Positions 52,756 through 62,230 of a stretch of 64,000 nucleotides of DNA are shown here, in pieces. The stretch comes from Parabacteroides sp. PF5-6. Lineage in GTDB: Bacteria; Bacteroidota; Bacteroidia; Bacteroidales; Tannerellaceae. How positions within the stretch are numbered: position 1 is the first letter of the stretch; each line of letters starts with the position of its first letter. The DNA lies in the NCBI RefSeq assembly GCF_029504695.1, contig NZ_JAQFIN010000008.1, positions 112,884 through 176,883 on the forward strand, written 5' to 3'. The notes under the pieces were generated by a model. The model made no database searches. It worked only from the letters and a program-made list of their open reading frames with translations, and was not told where the DNA came from. The position numbers and the translations under genes are program-made.

Positions 52756-55700
52756 TTTGGCGTCATCTGATACTTCTTGAAGAACTCCCGGTAGAAATAA
52801 GACTTATTGGTCAGCCCCACCTTATAGATAATCTCCTGAATGTTCAGGTTGGTGGTCACCAATAGCTGGGCGGCATACGTCAGGCGGTAGTCTTTGATGA
52901 AATCGCTCGGCGAGAGCAGGGAGATCTTCTTGAACCGCCGGTAGAGGTTGCGCGAGTTCAATCCCATCTTCTCGGCGATCAGTTCCGGACGCAAAGTCTC
53001 CTTATCCAGGTTTTCGCTGATGATGCGGATCACTTCATCCATAAACTCCTGGTCTTCCTGATGCAAGAGTTGCCCTTCTTTATAGGTATAGGCGCTTTCG
53101 GGCGAATAATAATACTCCTTCATCTCTTTCTTGGTCGAGAGCAGGCGGTTGACCGTCGACTGTAGGACTACTGCCGAGAAAGGTTTCTTCAGGTAGGCGT
53201 CGGCGCCCTGGTTCAGTCCTTCCGCCTGTTCTTCATCCGTGATCTTGGCGGAGATAATCACGACCGGGATATGCTTGGAGAACTTATCGGCCTTGAGCTG
53301 CCGGATAAACTCCAATCCATCCATCTCGGGCATGATGATATCCGTGATGATCAAAGCGGGCGTATGTTCCTGGATGATTTGCAAAGCATCCGATGCGTTA
53401 TACGCTTTGCGGACTTCATAGTCGGCAGAAAGCGAATCGGCCACAAACCAGACGATATCTTTGTTGTCGTCGATCACCAGGATGACCGGTTTGCCCGAGT
53501 CCAATACAGGTTGTCCTTTCGTTTCTTCGCCCGGGTGAAGCTCCGTTTTGTTTTCCGTGCCGGGCGCCTGTCCTTTACTCAGTTCCGGCAACCGGACAAG
53601 GATATCGACATAGGCATCAGCCTCACTTTTGATCTCTATATCTCCCTGCAAGGCATGTACCATACTCTGGCAGATGGAAAGACCCAGGCCATGCCGGGCG
53701 GTCATCTGCATATACTTATTCTCTCCCATGTGTTCCAACACCTGGTAACGGTCGAACATACGCGGGATCATTGCCGGATCGATACCGACCCCGGAATTGT
53801 AGACCCTCAGCTCCAGCATATGATCGACAATCTCCAGTGAGACACGCACCGTACCGCCTTCCGTCGTGTACTTAAAGGCATTCGAAACGAGATTGATCAG
53901 GATCTTTTTAAAGAAAGAAAGATCGGTGTACCAATACAGCTTCTCCCCGACCGAGAGCTGAAAATCTAACTTATCCTTTTCGGCCGTTTCCGTGAACAGG
54001 TTTAACTGCGACTGCAGGAACTCGGAGAGATCATACCATTCCGCTTGCGGCATTCGTAAGCCGGATTCTTCGATCTTCCGGAAATCAAGGATCTCCTGTA
54101 TCAGTTCGTTCAATCCTTTCACATTCTCCTGCAGAAGCGCGACATATTTACCCTGGTTTTTATCTTTCTCCTCCTGCTGCTGAAGATACTCGGCGGCGCC
54201 ATTGATCAGGGTGAGAGGCGTACAGAGCTCGTGGGTGATATTGGTGAAGAAGTTCAGTTTGGCATTATACAGCTTTTCCCGCTGTTCCTCTTTCAGGCGC
54301 TGGGTGAGCAACAATTGCCGGTTGTGCCAGTTATGATGGATCTGCCAGGTGACGATAATCAGGATGAAAGCAACGGCAAACAGGTAGATCCACTTGGCCA
54401 TATAACTCAGATACCAGGGAGGTGAGACGATCAACGGCAAAGCGTATTCGATGACTTTGGAAGAGTACACATCATTTTTGTAGCGCACCTTCAGCTCATA
54501 TTTCCCGTACGGCAGGTTCGTGAAGGTTACCTTATTCTCTTTTTGCAGTTCCACCCAGGAATCATTAAAGCCACTCAATAAATAGCCGTATTCATAGTTC
54601 TCGCCATAAATATAATCCGTCGCAACGAAAGAAACGGTAAAGACCGTCGCTTTGGGCGGGATGACAAAAGGCTCGGATCCCCCCGTCAGATAATGGGTTT
54701 CGCCCAGCATGGTCAAGTCCCAGAACCGCAATTCGGGATCATATTGTTCCTGAGGTTCCCGCTCCGGCTCAACCCATACGATCCCGTTAATTCCCCCGAA
54801 GAAAAGGCGGTCGGTATACGGGCATTTCCAATAGGCATCGTCGGAAAACTCTTTGACGGGGATATCCACCAGCGATTGGTTGTGGAAGGTATCGTTCTCC
54901 GGATTGTATTTGATCAGCCCTTTGTTGGAGCTCAGCCACAGGCAGCCTGTCTCATCTTTCAGTATGCCATGTATCATATCATTCATCATACCGTCGCGCC
55001 GGTCGAACTGGCGGGCGTTGATCTTTCCGTCTTCGGCAAAGGTAAACTTCGTCATGCCCGAGCTTGCCCCCACATACATATTGGATGATGAATCATTGTA
55101 GACACAGAGAATATCCCCGATAGCCGAAAGCTCGGTCTGGCTGGAAGGCAGAAAATCATAGCGGTTGGTCTGCGTATGAAATCGGATCACCCCGTGCCCG
55201 CCCCGGCTCCCCAGGATCAGGGTCGACTCGTCGAACAGGATCATCGAATGAAAACCATTACATACCCGCCCGTTTCGCTCGAAAGAGAAGAAATCGGTCT
55301 TCACCACCTCAGGCAGGGTATTATGCGGCGCCAAGGTGATCCGGATCAGCCCTTTCCCGGCGGTTGCCACCCACAGGGTCGTATCGTTGGCCTCCTGAAT
55401 CGAATGTACGAACATCACGCCGTCGAACAGCGGATCGCGGAGTGTATACATCTTTTCATCCGGATAGGAATAATAAGAAAGTCCCGGACCTTCTGTTCCG
55501 ACCCATAAGATATTCCGGTATTTACTCTTCGAGAAACAAAAAGCAAAATTATGCGATAAACCTTCGTGGGTCGTATACTGGGTAATATGGCTTTGCCCGG
55601 CTTCCAGGGCGTTATAATTCTTTACCCGGAATACGCCATCCCCTTTGGTGCCGATCCACAGGGTTTCCTCTTCATCCGTATAGATCGAACGGATAGGCTT

Positions 55701-56723
55701 CTGGGTGAAAGAGGGAAGAAGATGGGCGAACATACTCTGGTGGCGGTAATACATCTGTACGCCCTGTCCGTCCGTGCCCATCCACAAGAGATCCTGCTTC
55801 TCGTCTTTACACAAAGAGAAGATGCCGGCTCCCACAGGGATCTCGGTATATTCCGTATCGCTCAGGAGAGATAATTTGATCAATCCGCTATCCATAAACG
55901 AGAGATAGATATCCGTACCCCAGCCGATAATTTTAGAGATGCCTTTGTATTGCTTCCGTATGGCTGTGAGGTCCCGAATCCGCGTCTTCACTTTCCGCTC
56001 GCAATCGTAGGTGTACAAGATATTATGCGCGTCGATAAAGTACAATATCCCATTATCCGAGAAAGCAATCTCGATGTCCTGATCATGAATAGGCGTCTCT
56101 TCGATCGTACAGGAGATCGGCGTGGTTTGCTTATGGGTTTTCACCTCCATCAGGACTCCTTGCGTAGAGAAAAGATAAAACCGGTCTTGCTTGTCTGTAA
56201 ATAAATCCCTGATATCTCCCGGGCGAATACCGGGCGCATGTATATCAATAAAGGAATTCATTTGCGGATTGGAATAAGACAAGAAATCATTCAAAGAGAG
56301 CAACAGGGTATTGCCCGCTTTATCCGCCGCTAAATGATACGTTTCGGGGTATTGGGTGTACGAAGCCACCACCTTTTTTTCTTTGACCGAAATCAGGTTT
56401 ACACCCATAAACGTAGTGACCCAGATATGATTCGGTCCGGCATCGAATATCTTCCGGATAATGTTTCCATTGATTGAATTGGCGTTGTCGGGCTCATAGC
56501 GGTAGGTCACCGTATTGCGTCCGTTAAAGAGGTTTAATCCGTCGTAGGTCCCAAACCACATATTGCCCATCTGGTCCTGGTGCATATATAATACCGCATT
56601 ATTCGAGAGACCGGGAATGTCAACTCGTTGTATGGTTTCTGAAGAATGGGCATCCGGGTTATTCAAGAAACTACACAAAAGAATGAAAACAACGTAAAGT
56701 AAACTATAGGATTCTCTCTTCAT
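52734..56723 (-). CDS. Hybrid two-component system sensor/response regulator (HTCS)
   Basis: The 1329-residue protein has a signal/membrane anchor at the start, then two-component propeller repeats (for example MHQDQMGNMWFGTYDGL, DEEETLWIGTKGDGVFR) over about 700 residues and a Y_Y_Y domain (about 690-780). A membrane segment (WIYLFAVAFILIIVTW) follows, then the kinase with H-box FFTNITHELCTPLTL, an ATPase domain, a receiver (VIDDNKDIVWF, IITDIIMPEMDGLE, KKPF) and an AraC-type DNA-binding domain (LYRRFKKISLLSPSDFIKDYRL). HTCS proteins sense glycan fragments in the periplasm and activate glycan-use genes. The H-box has cysteine where arginine is usual (HELCTPL). No SusC/SusD pair adjoins it here. 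Confidence 0.93.
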   Translation of the reverse strand: MKRESYSLLYVVFILLCSFLNNPDAHSSETIQRVDIPGLSNNAVLYMHQDQMGNMWFGTYDGLNLFNGRNTVTYRYEPDNANSINGNIIRKIFDAGPNHIWVTTFMGVNLISVKEKKVVASYTQYPETYHLAADKAGNTLLLSLNDFLSYSNPQMNSFIDIHAPGIRPGDIRDLFTDKQDRFYLFSTQGVLMEVKTHKQTTPISCTIEETPIHDQDIEIAFSDNGILYFIDAHNILYTYDCERKVKTRIRDLTAIRKQYKGISKIIGWGTDIYLSFMDSGLIKLSLLSDTEYTEIPVGAGIFSLCKDEKQDLLWMGTDGQGVQMYYRHQSMFAHLLPSFTQKPIRSIYTDEEETLWIGTKGDGVFRVKNYNALEAGQSHITQYTTHEGLSHNFAFCFSKSKYRNILWVGTEGPGLSYYSYPDEKMYTLRDPLFDGVMFVHSIQEANDTTLWVATAGKGLIRITLAPHNTLPEVVKTDFFSFERNGRVCNGFHSMILFDESTLILGSRGGHGVIRFHTQTNRYDFLPSSQTELSAIGDILCVYNDSSSNMYVGASSGMTKFTFAEDGKINARQFDRRDGMMNDMIHGILKDETGCLWLSSNKGLIKYNPENDTFHNQSLVDIPVKEFSDDAYWKCPYTDRLFFGGINGIVWVEPEREPQEQYDPELRFWDLTMLGETHYLTGGSEPFVIPPKATVFTVSFVATDYIYGENYEYGYLLSGFNDSWVELQKENKVTFTNLPYGKYELKVRYKNDVYSSKVIEYALPLIVSPPWYLSYMAKWIYLFAVAFILIIVTWQIHHNWHNRQLLLTQRLKEEQREKLYNAKLNFFTNITHELCTPLTLINGAAEYLQQQEEKDKNQGKYVALLQENVKGLNELIQEILDFRKIEESGLRMPQAEWYDLSEFLQSQLNLFTETAEKDKLDFQLSVGEKLYWYTDLSFFKKILINLVSNAFKYTTEGGTVRVSLEIVDHMLELRVYNSGVGIDPAMIPRMFDRYQVLEHMGENKYMQMTARHGLGLSICQSMVHALQGDIEIKSEADAYVDILVRLPELSKGQAPGTENKTELHPGEETKGQPVLDSGKPVILVIDDNKDIVWFVADSLSADYEVRKAYNASDALQIIQEHTPALIITDIIMPEMDGLEFIRQLKADKFSKHIPVVIISAKITDEEQAEGLNQGADAYLKKPFSAVVLQSTVNRLLSTKKEMKEYYYSPESAYTYKEGQLLHQEDQEFMDEVIRIISENLDKETLRPELIAEKMGLNSRNLYRRFKKISLLSPSDFIKDYRLTYAAQLLVTTNLNIQEIIYKVGLTNKSYFYREFFKKYQMTPKEYRSHS

Positions 56724-56730
56724 ACGTACA

Positions 56731-56738
56731 CAAATATA
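56731..56738 (-). promoter_or_regulatory. Possible -7 box of the HTCS gene
   Basis: TATATTTG on the minus strand lies eight bases ahead of the start codon, which would give a nearly leaderless message. A TTTG (56763-56766) is 24 bases further upstream, longer than usual. Confidence 0.4.
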
Positions 56739-56774
56739 CGTTATTTATTCATTTAAGGTAAACAAAACGCCACC

Positions 56775-58040
56775 CTATTTCTTTATACATTGCCGGTAGA
56801 TGGTTTTGAAATCGTTTCGTGAGGGGATAAAGTCGGCAAAGGTTGCCTGGGTCAGACGAATAAACCGGGACAAAGAGAACAGGAGCATCACGGAGAAAGC
56901 GATGCTGCAACTGATCGCCGCGCCCAAAGCGCCCAGATGCGGGATCAACAGTAAGGCGGCAACCGACAACGCAAGTAGTCCGAGCGCCGAACAAGCCGCA
57001 CTCGTGCGGACACGTCCGCTTCCGATAAAGAAATGGCTGAGTACGTTATTGCATCCGAAGGCAATAATACCGATGGAAAGGGCTAAAATCACTTGGCGCA
57101 CGCCGGCAAACTCAGCCCGGAAGAGCACTTCGGTGTACACCCATTCCGGGATCAGGGCGATACAGCCCATAACGAGGACCAGGGCCAGTAAAGTGAATTT
57201 AAAGAACCGTAAGGTGATGGTTTTCTGCTCATGCAGATCCGTCGTTTTGGCCACACTATTATACTCCAACAGGCTGACGCTCCGGCTGATGTGCCAAACG
57301 CTCTCGGAGACCTTCGTTCCGGAGTCCAACAAACCGACACTTCCCAGTCCACCGAAATATTGCAACAGGAAATAGTTCAAACGGGTCGTCAGATTCTCCG
57401 CCAGGTTGTCGGCACTGGCCCATAAGCCGTACGTAAACATCTCGCGCAGGACCGAAAGGGCGGAGACCGCCGCGTTTTCTTTCTCTTTCAGGTAAGGAAT
57501 CACCCAGATCAGGCTCACCACAAAAGCAAGTAGGCTCGACAGATAGGAGGCGTAGATAAAAGAGTGGATATCCGGACGGTCGAACAGGTAATAAAGGCAT
57601 AAGACGGAGACGAAGAGCCCGGCTCCCTGCAATACATAGACGATATTAAAGGCTTTGATCCGGTCTTTGCCCAAAAGAAACCGGGCATTGGCGGTCACCA
57701 AAGAGTTCAATAAGGCCAATACCCATACGGTGCCGAAATAACCCGCCGGGATCAATCCCGGAAGATACATCAGGGCGCAGGCAATCAGCGCCGCGCCGAC
57801 CGTCCAGCCGTAAGCGATCGGGAAAAGCGTACGCACCGTGTGACGTCCCATGAAATAAACCAGCGTATTCCCGCTGAATATCCCACAGATGATCACCACG
57901 ATATTGACCGAAGCGATCAGAATACCGACCAGACCGACCCCTTTCAGCCCCAACACCTTCGCATTGACCATGATCAGGATGAGGTTCAACAGGGCTACCA
58001 GGTAGCGGGTGCCGATCGTGCCTAATAGTTTCTTAACCAC
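56775..58040 (-). CDS. Polysaccharide flippase-like membrane protein (MATE/Wzx superfamily)
   Basis: The 421-residue protein has about twelve to fourteen hydrophobic segments and begins MVKKLLGTIGTRYLVALLNLILIMVNAKVLGLKGVGLVG, a typical start for Wzx-like oligosaccharide flippases. It would move lipid-linked sugars across the inner membrane. No glycosyltransferase genes lie beside it, so its substrate is open. The start overlaps the end of the M20 deacylase gene by eight bases, suggesting a ribF-deacylase-flippase transcript. Confidence 0.8.
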   Translation of the reverse strand: MVKKLLGTIGTRYLVALLNLILIMVNAKVLGLKGVGLVGILIASVNIVVIICGIFSGNTLVYFMGRHTVRTLFPIAYGWTVGAALIACALMYLPGLIPAGYFGTVWVLALLNSLVTANARFLLGKDRIKAFNIVYVLQGAGLFVSVLCLYYLFDRPDIHSFIYASYLSSLLAFVVSLIWVIPYLKEKENAAVSALSVLREMFTYGLWASADNLAENLTTRLNYFLLQYFGGLGSVGLLDSGTKVSESVWHISRSVSLLEYNSVAKTTDLHEQKTITLRFFKFTLLALVLVMGCIALIPEWVYTEVLFRAEFAGVRQVILALSIGIIAFGCNNVLSHFFIGSGRVRTSAACSALGLLALSVAALLLIPHLGALGAAISCSIAFSVMLLFSLSRFIRLTQATFADFIPSRNDFKTIYRQCIKK

Positions 58041-59103
58041 TGATATTTAGATTATCTAACAGTCGGACATAAAGGTCTATCGCTTCCCGGATCTCGGAAG
58101 TGCGGATATATTCGTCGGCGGTATGCGAGCGGGAGGAGTCGCCCGGACCGATCTTGACCGAAGGGAAAGGCATCAGTGCCTGATCGCTCAGGGTTGGGGA
58201 GCCGAACGGTTCTTTATCCAACAATAGCGCCCGTTGCACGAAAGGATGCTCGGCGGGTGTGCGGCTGGAATTCAACCGGAAACTGCGCGCCTTCACCTCG
58301 CAGGCGACCTGCGCCGCGATCAGACCGTACAGTTCTTCGTTCGGATAAAACTCATTCGTGCGCACGTCCACCGTGAACGTGCAGCGGTCGGGAATCACAT
58401 TGTGTTGCGTGCCAGCCTGTATCATCGTGACATTCATCTTCACCGGACCCAACAGGTCGCTTTGCAGGGGGAACCGGTAGGTGTTGAACCATTCGATATC
58501 TTTCATCGCCAGGGTGATGGCATTGACGCCTTCCTCGCGCGCCGCATGTCCGGATTGTCCGACGGCGACACAGTCCAACACCATCAAACCTTTCTCCGCC
58601 GTTGCCGGCCGCATGCCGGTCGGTTCGCCGACCAGGGCGAAATCGATCCGCGGCAGATCGGGCAAAACGCTTTCGATACCGCCTTTGCCCGATACTTCTT
58701 CTTCGCACGAGGCCAGAAAGATCAGGTTATACGGCTGGGGACGGCTGCCGAGCAGGGTGAATGCCGCGTAGAGGGCGACCACACTGGCTCCCGCATCGTT
58801 GCTTCCCAGGCCATACAATAGTTCGTTTTCCTCTTCCCCGGGCGAAAAAGGATCACGGATCCATCCGGCGACGGGACGCACGGTATCGATATGCGAGTTC
58901 AGGAGAATCGTCGGCCGGCCGAAGTCGAATCCCGGGGCAATGAGCCACAGGTTGTTCCCTTTCCGGTGCACCTGATGGGCATCGCGGCTCCAAAGTTCCT
59001 GCAGATAATCGGCAACACCCTGTTCTTCCCGGCTGAATGAAGGAATGCGGATCATCCCTTTCAACGTATCTACCGCATGATAATATGATTCTTCCCCATG
59101 CAT
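58033..59103 (-). CDS. M20-family deacylase, ArgE-like (N-acyl ornithine/citrulline deacetylase type)
   Basis: The 356-residue protein has M20 metal-site motifs: NSHIDTVRP, GLGSNDAGASVVAL and CEEEVSGKGGIESV with the catalytic glutamates, and HTADEYI near the C-terminus. The dimerisation domain lies at about 175-280 (GQSGHAAREEGVNAI). In Bacteroides the arginine pathway uses N-succinyl intermediates, and its deacylase is of this type; assignment to that step is inferred. The gene starts three bases after ribF and overlaps the flippase gene by eight bases. Confidence 0.82.
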   Translation of the reverse strand: MHGEESYYHAVDTLKGMIRIPSFSREEQGVADYLQELWSRDAHQVHRKGNNLWLIAPGFDFGRPTILLNSHIDTVRPVAGWIRDPFSPGEEENELLYGLGSNDAGASVVALYAAFTLLGSRPQPYNLIFLASCEEEVSGKGGIESVLPDLPRIDFALVGEPTGMRPATAEKGLMVLDCVAVGQSGHAAREEGVNAITLAMKDIEWFNTYRFPLQSDLLGPVKMNVTMIQAGTQHNVIPDRCTFTVDVRTNEFYPNEELYGLIAAQVACEVKARSFRLNSSRTPAEHPFVQRALLLDKEPFGSPTLSDQALMPFPSVKIGPGDSSRSHTADEYIRTSEIREAIDLYVRLLDNLNISG

Positions 59104-59106
59104 AAT

Positions 59107-60030
59107 TTATAATTTATAATTCATAATTATTCTCCGGTCTTCCGCCAGTTGCTCTTTCAGCTCCTCGACAGAATCGAACCGGATATCGCCCCGCACGTAG
59201 CGGACAAAGGCAACACTAATCTCTTCGTTATAGATATCTTCTGAGAAATCGAAGATGTTTACTTCCAGAGTGATGTTCTCTCCATTGTTGAGTGTCGGCC
59301 GGTTACCGATATAAAGCATGCCAGCATAGCTTTTTCCTTTCAGATACACCCGGACAGCATAGACACCAATTGCCGGAATGATTTTGAAAGGCTCATCCAA
59401 TTGGATATTCGCCGTGGGAAAACCCAGCTTGCGCCCGACTTTGAAGCCGGCCACGATGGTTCCCCGGATCTGATAGCGGTAGGTCAACAATTCCGCGGCC
59501 TCGTCCACCCGCCCCTCGGCGAGCAACCGGCGCACTTCGGACGAGCTCACGTGAAGATTCTCCGCCGTATACGGATTGGCACGGATCACCTCCATACCAC
59601 ATTCGCGCCCGTAAGCGATATATTGCTCAATGCCGTCGGCTCGGTCGTAGCCGAAGCGATGATCGTAGCCGACCAATAACGTTTTGACGTGCAGATCGCG
59701 GGCCAATACCCGGTGGATAAACTCTTTCGCGCGCAAGCGGGAGAGCTCGGGCGTAAAGTCGAGAACGATACAGTAATCGATCCCTGTTTCCTCGAGGTGT
59801 TTGAGTTTTTCTTCGAAAGAATTCAACAGTTTGGGTTGATAGTCCTGCTGAAGGACCTTGCGCGGGTGTTGCGGAAAGGTGATCACGGCCGTAGCCAGCG
59901 ACAACCGCTCGCCCGCCTCTTTCATCTGATCGATAAGAAAACGATGTCCCAGGTGAACCCCGTCAAAAAAGCCGACAGTAACGATCAGATCCATTCCGTC
60001 CAGCTCTTTCGTATCCCTGATAATGACCAT
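59107..60030 (-). CDS. ribF: Bifunctional riboflavin kinase/FMN adenylyltransferase
   Basis: The 307-residue protein has an N-terminal nucleotidyltransferase (VGFFDGVHLGHRFLI, then HVSSSEVRRLL) and a C-terminal flavokinase with GRKLGFPTANIQ and a VYAVRVYLKGKSYAGMLYIGNRPT segment. It converts riboflavin to FMN and FAD. Length and motifs are standard. It is first in a probable three-gene transcript with the M20 deacylase and the flippase. A TATCTTTG (60058-60065) lies 27 bases upstream, but no -33 box is clear. Confidence 0.94.
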   Translation of the reverse strand: MVIIRDTKELDGMDLIVTVGFFDGVHLGHRFLIDQMKEAGERLSLATAVITFPQHPRKVLQQDYQPKLLNSFEEKLKHLEETGIDYCIVLDFTPELSRLRAKEFIHRVLARDLHVKTLLVGYDHRFGYDRADGIEQYIAYGRECGMEVIRANPYTAENLHVSSSEVRRLLAEGRVDEAAELLTYRYQIRGTIVAGFKVGRKLGFPTANIQLDEPFKIIPAIGVYAVRVYLKGKSYAGMLYIGNRPTLNNGENITLEVNIFDFSEDIYNEEISVAFVRYVRGDIRFDSVEELKEQLAEDRRIIMNYKL

Positions 60031-60093
60031 TTTGTCTTTTTATTTCTGATAAAAAGGCAAAGATAGGGGAATAAATTGTGATTTATCCGCAGT

Positions 60094-60723
60094 TCAGGAG
60101 AAAGAACAGAAGAAAGAAACAAAAAAGGGAACGGTGAAATCGACCAGGATACCGTGGAAGATGGAGACAAAAACCATATCTTTCCCGGCATAGCGGGTGA
60201 TAATCGGTAGCGTCGTATCCATCGTGGTCGCCCCTCCGGCACAGATCGGTGCCAAACGCCCGAAATAGCGCACAAAGAGCGGCGCGCCAAGCAAAGCAAA
60301 GATTTCGCGGATGATATTCGCCATCAACGCGATCGTGCCCAGTTCGGTGGCCATCTGCACCCCAAGACTTGCCGTCTTCATCTCCGTAATCAGGATGGAA
60401 GAAAGCGAATAATAGGCAAAACCGCTGCCGACAGCCAGGCAATCGAACACGCTCCATTGGGTGATAAACAGGCTCACCAGGGCCGAAAAAGAGAGTGTGC
60501 CGACAATCGTCGACAAGGGTACCAACAACAAACGCGGACGGATACTCGACAGGATCTGTTTCAGTTTCTTATCACTGCCGATACTCAGTCCGACCAGGAA
60601 CATCAACAGGTAGAGCACATAGACCGTAATATCGTTCTCCAAAATCACATCCGGCAACGCCCCGCTCCAACCCAACAGACAGCCCAACACAAAGAAGCCG
60701 ACAACAACCAGACTGCCTTTCAT
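60094..60723 (-). CDS. lysO: LysO-family lysine exporter, large part
   Basis: The 209-residue membrane protein matches the C-terminal part of LysO (YbjE), with FLVGLSIGSDKKL, LAVGSGFAYYSLSSILI and FGRLAPICAGGATTMDTTLPII. LysO exports lysine and its toxic analogues. In Bacteroidetes the protein is commonly split into two genes, as here. The start overlaps the small part's stop as ATGA, which ensures balanced synthesis. Confidence 0.88.
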   Translation of the reverse strand: MKGSLVVVGFFVLGCLLGWSGALPDVILENDITVYVLYLLMFLVGLSIGSDKKLKQILSSIRPRLLLVPLSTIVGTLSFSALVSLFITQWSVFDCLAVGSGFAYYSLSSILITEMKTASLGVQMATELGTIALMANIIREIFALLGAPLFVRYFGRLAPICAGGATTMDTTLPIITRYAGKDMVFVSIFHGILVDFTVPFFVSFFCSFS

Positions 60724-60998
60724 TCCGCCCTCCTTTCTTTAAAGAAATAACGATAGACCAGGCCGGCCACCACCACACTGCCCAACGTGCCGGCCGCAGC
60801 CAACAGGAAGGCTTGCCAACCCAGCGTGGTCAGGTTGTTCATAATATCCGGATTGCTCCCCACGGTGATGCCCAACAAGAACAACAACAAATAGATGGTC
60901 AAAGAGATCGGCTTACCCACTTTTTGCAGGATCTCCACTTTGCGCAATACATAACCGACGGCAATGCCGCCAAACATGATACCTATGACTATAAACAT
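60720..60998 (-). CDS. LysO-family lysine exporter, small N-terminal part
   Basis: The 92-residue protein has three hydrophobic segments and starts MFIVIGIMFGGIAVGYVLRK. FLLGITVGSNPDIM matches the N-terminal half of LysO/DUF340. It is read before the larger part with a four-base overlap. A consensus promoter lies at 61025-61055. Confidence 0.85.
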   Translation of the reverse strand: MFIVIGIMFGGIAVGYVLRKVEILQKVGKPISLTIYLLLFLLGITVGSNPDIMNNLTTLGWQAFLLAAAGTLGSVVVAGLVYRYFFKERRAE

Positions 60999-61024
60999 CG
61001 TTTTCCTCTATCTTTAAATCGAAG

Positions 61025-61055
61025 CAAAGGTAAGGAATAGAAAGTGTTCTGCAAA
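61025..61055 (-). promoter_or_regulatory. Promoter of the lysO pair
   Basis: On the minus strand TTTG (61052-61055) and TACCTTTG (61025-61032) are 19 bases apart, matching the Bacteroidetes consensus. The start of the small lysO gene is 26 bases downstream. Confidence 0.8.
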
Positions 61056-61120
61056 GAAGAAAACCCGGATGTATAGCGGATGTATATCTATTGTAGACTA
61101 AACCTTCGGGGTGATCCCCC

Positions 61121-61207
61121 AAAAAAAGTCGGCAGCTTTTCCAAAAAGGCCGCCGGAGTTTCCCAAAAGGCCGGCGGCCTTTTTCAAAAAGCTGCCGGCC
61201 TTTTTTT
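61121..61207. repeat. 21-bp repeat family, locus 5
   Basis: Units AAAAGGCCGCCGGAGTTTCCC and GGCCGGCGGCCTTTTTC close with AAGCTGCCGGCCTTTTTTT. The T run after a GC stem suggests a terminator for the small secreted-protein gene upstream and its neighbours. Confidence 0.75.
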
Positions 61208-61218
61208 GAGGCGGCCAA

Positions 61219-61599
61219 CTATTCTTTTTTCTTGAAAGTAATCGGATAATACTGAGAGCCATCGTCGCCTCTGCCCGAGAGCTTGCCCTCTTTATAAGTC
61301 AGCAGAATTTCGATCGGATAGCCGTCGACATAGACGGTGCAAAGGTAACCGTCGGCTTTCTCGGTAAACGAATTGACTTTCAGCGTAGCATCACTCAATT
61401 TGAATTCACCTTTCAGTTGGCCTTCCTCCAGAAAGAGCTTGGCTTCCCCTTTATCATAACCATAAGGGGCATCCGAAACGGTGAACGACCATTCGCCAAC
61501 GAAAGGTGCGGGATTCAACTTCTTCTCTTGCGCGGCAAGCGACAGAGAGAAACACAGACAAAACACAAACGCGGTAAGCTTGAACAGATTCTTTTTCAT
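61219..61599 (-). CDS. Small secreted protein of unknown function
   Basis: From MKKNLFKLTAFVFCLCFSLSLAAQ the protein has 126 residues with a signal peptide. The mature part is a beta-rich domain of about 100 residues: FVGEWSFTVSDAPYGYDKGEAKLFLEEGQL, then GEFKLSDATLKV, ILLTYKEGKLSGRGDDGSQYYPITFKKKE. It resembles the small lipocalin-like domains of Bacteroidetes but I cannot name a family. It is on the same strand as the sigma-factor pair upstream, about 43 bases apart. Confidence 0.7.
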   Translation of the reverse strand: MKKNLFKLTAFVFCLCFSLSLAAQEKKLNPAPFVGEWSFTVSDAPYGYDKGEAKLFLEEGQLKGEFKLSDATLKVNSFTEKADGYLCTVYVDGYPIEILLTYKEGKLSGRGDDGSQYYPITFKKKE

Positions 61600-61642
61600 A
61601 ACATTCACGGTATTACATTCTCTACAAATGTAATAACTATTC

Positions 61643-61963
61643 TTACAACAAGAAGAGCTTCAGGCAAAGAAATAAAAGGATAAAAACGAAAAAGAGACTG
61701 CCGAAGCACAGGTAACGGGTGACGGATTGCTGGCGGCGGCGCTTCTTCAACTGCTCGATATGCGTCATCACCTGCTCGTCGAAATGCTCACCCAGAGGCA
61801 ATAACATCTCCGCTTCGGCAGAGACAAACCAGGATTTATAAGGCAACAAGTCGGGCGGAATGATCGAGCCGGAGAAGAAGCGGCGAAGCTCCCGCTCCTC
61901 CTCGACCGTAGTCCCACATTCCCAATATTTATCCAATAATCTGTTTATATCGCTGTAATCCAT
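61643..61963 (-). CDS. Small membrane protein next to ECF sigma factor, possible anti-sigma-type partner
   Basis: The 106-residue protein has an N-terminal soluble part (SDINRLLDKYWECGTTVEEERELRRFF, then PPDLLPYKSWF) and a single C-terminal membrane segment (YLCFGSLFFVFILLFLCLKLFLL). The N-terminal pattern (LLDKYWEGxTTxEEExxLRxxF) is common in Bacteroidetes proteins encoded after ECF sigma factors and often thought to act as anti-sigma factors. It starts 12 bases after the truncated sigma gene. The role is inferred from position. Confidence 0.65.
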   Translation of the reverse strand: MDYSDINRLLDKYWECGTTVEEERELRRFFSGSIIPPDLLPYKSWFVSAEAEMLLPLGEHFDEQVMTHIEQLKKRRRQQSVTRYLCFGSLFFVFILLFLCLKLFLL

Positions 61964-61975
61964 AGCTATCTCTAT

Positions 61976-62230
61976 TTAGCCCACCAGAAAAAGATCCTTA
62001 CAGGCAGACAGTTCCGTTTTCTTCTGCAACGAAATATTACGCGTGACCACCATACAATACGCCGGTAGATTATCAATCACCTCAAGATGTGTCCGTTGAT
62101 CCCATACTCTCAACATCACCTCCTGAACAATCTGCTTCGACTGCCCCGCATCGTGCGTGATCCGGTAAGATACCCTGTAAAGGTGATCTTTCAAAGGCAG
62201 TATTCGGGATGTAAAATCATTTGCTTTCAT
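61976..62230 (-). pseudogene. ECF sigma factor reduced to region 2
   Basis: From MKANDFTSRILPLKDHLYR the frame gives 84 residues (an ATG three codons upstream is possible). Region 2 of an ECF sigma factor is present: YRVSYRITHDAGQSKQIVQEVMLRVWD, then NLPAYCMVVTRN. After this the sequence drifts (ISLQKKTELSACKDLFLVG) and stops. Region 4, normally about 60 residues further on, is absent, and the next gene begins after 12 bases. It is probably a decayed sigma gene, though a region-2-only protein could still bind RNA polymerase. Confidence 0.7.
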
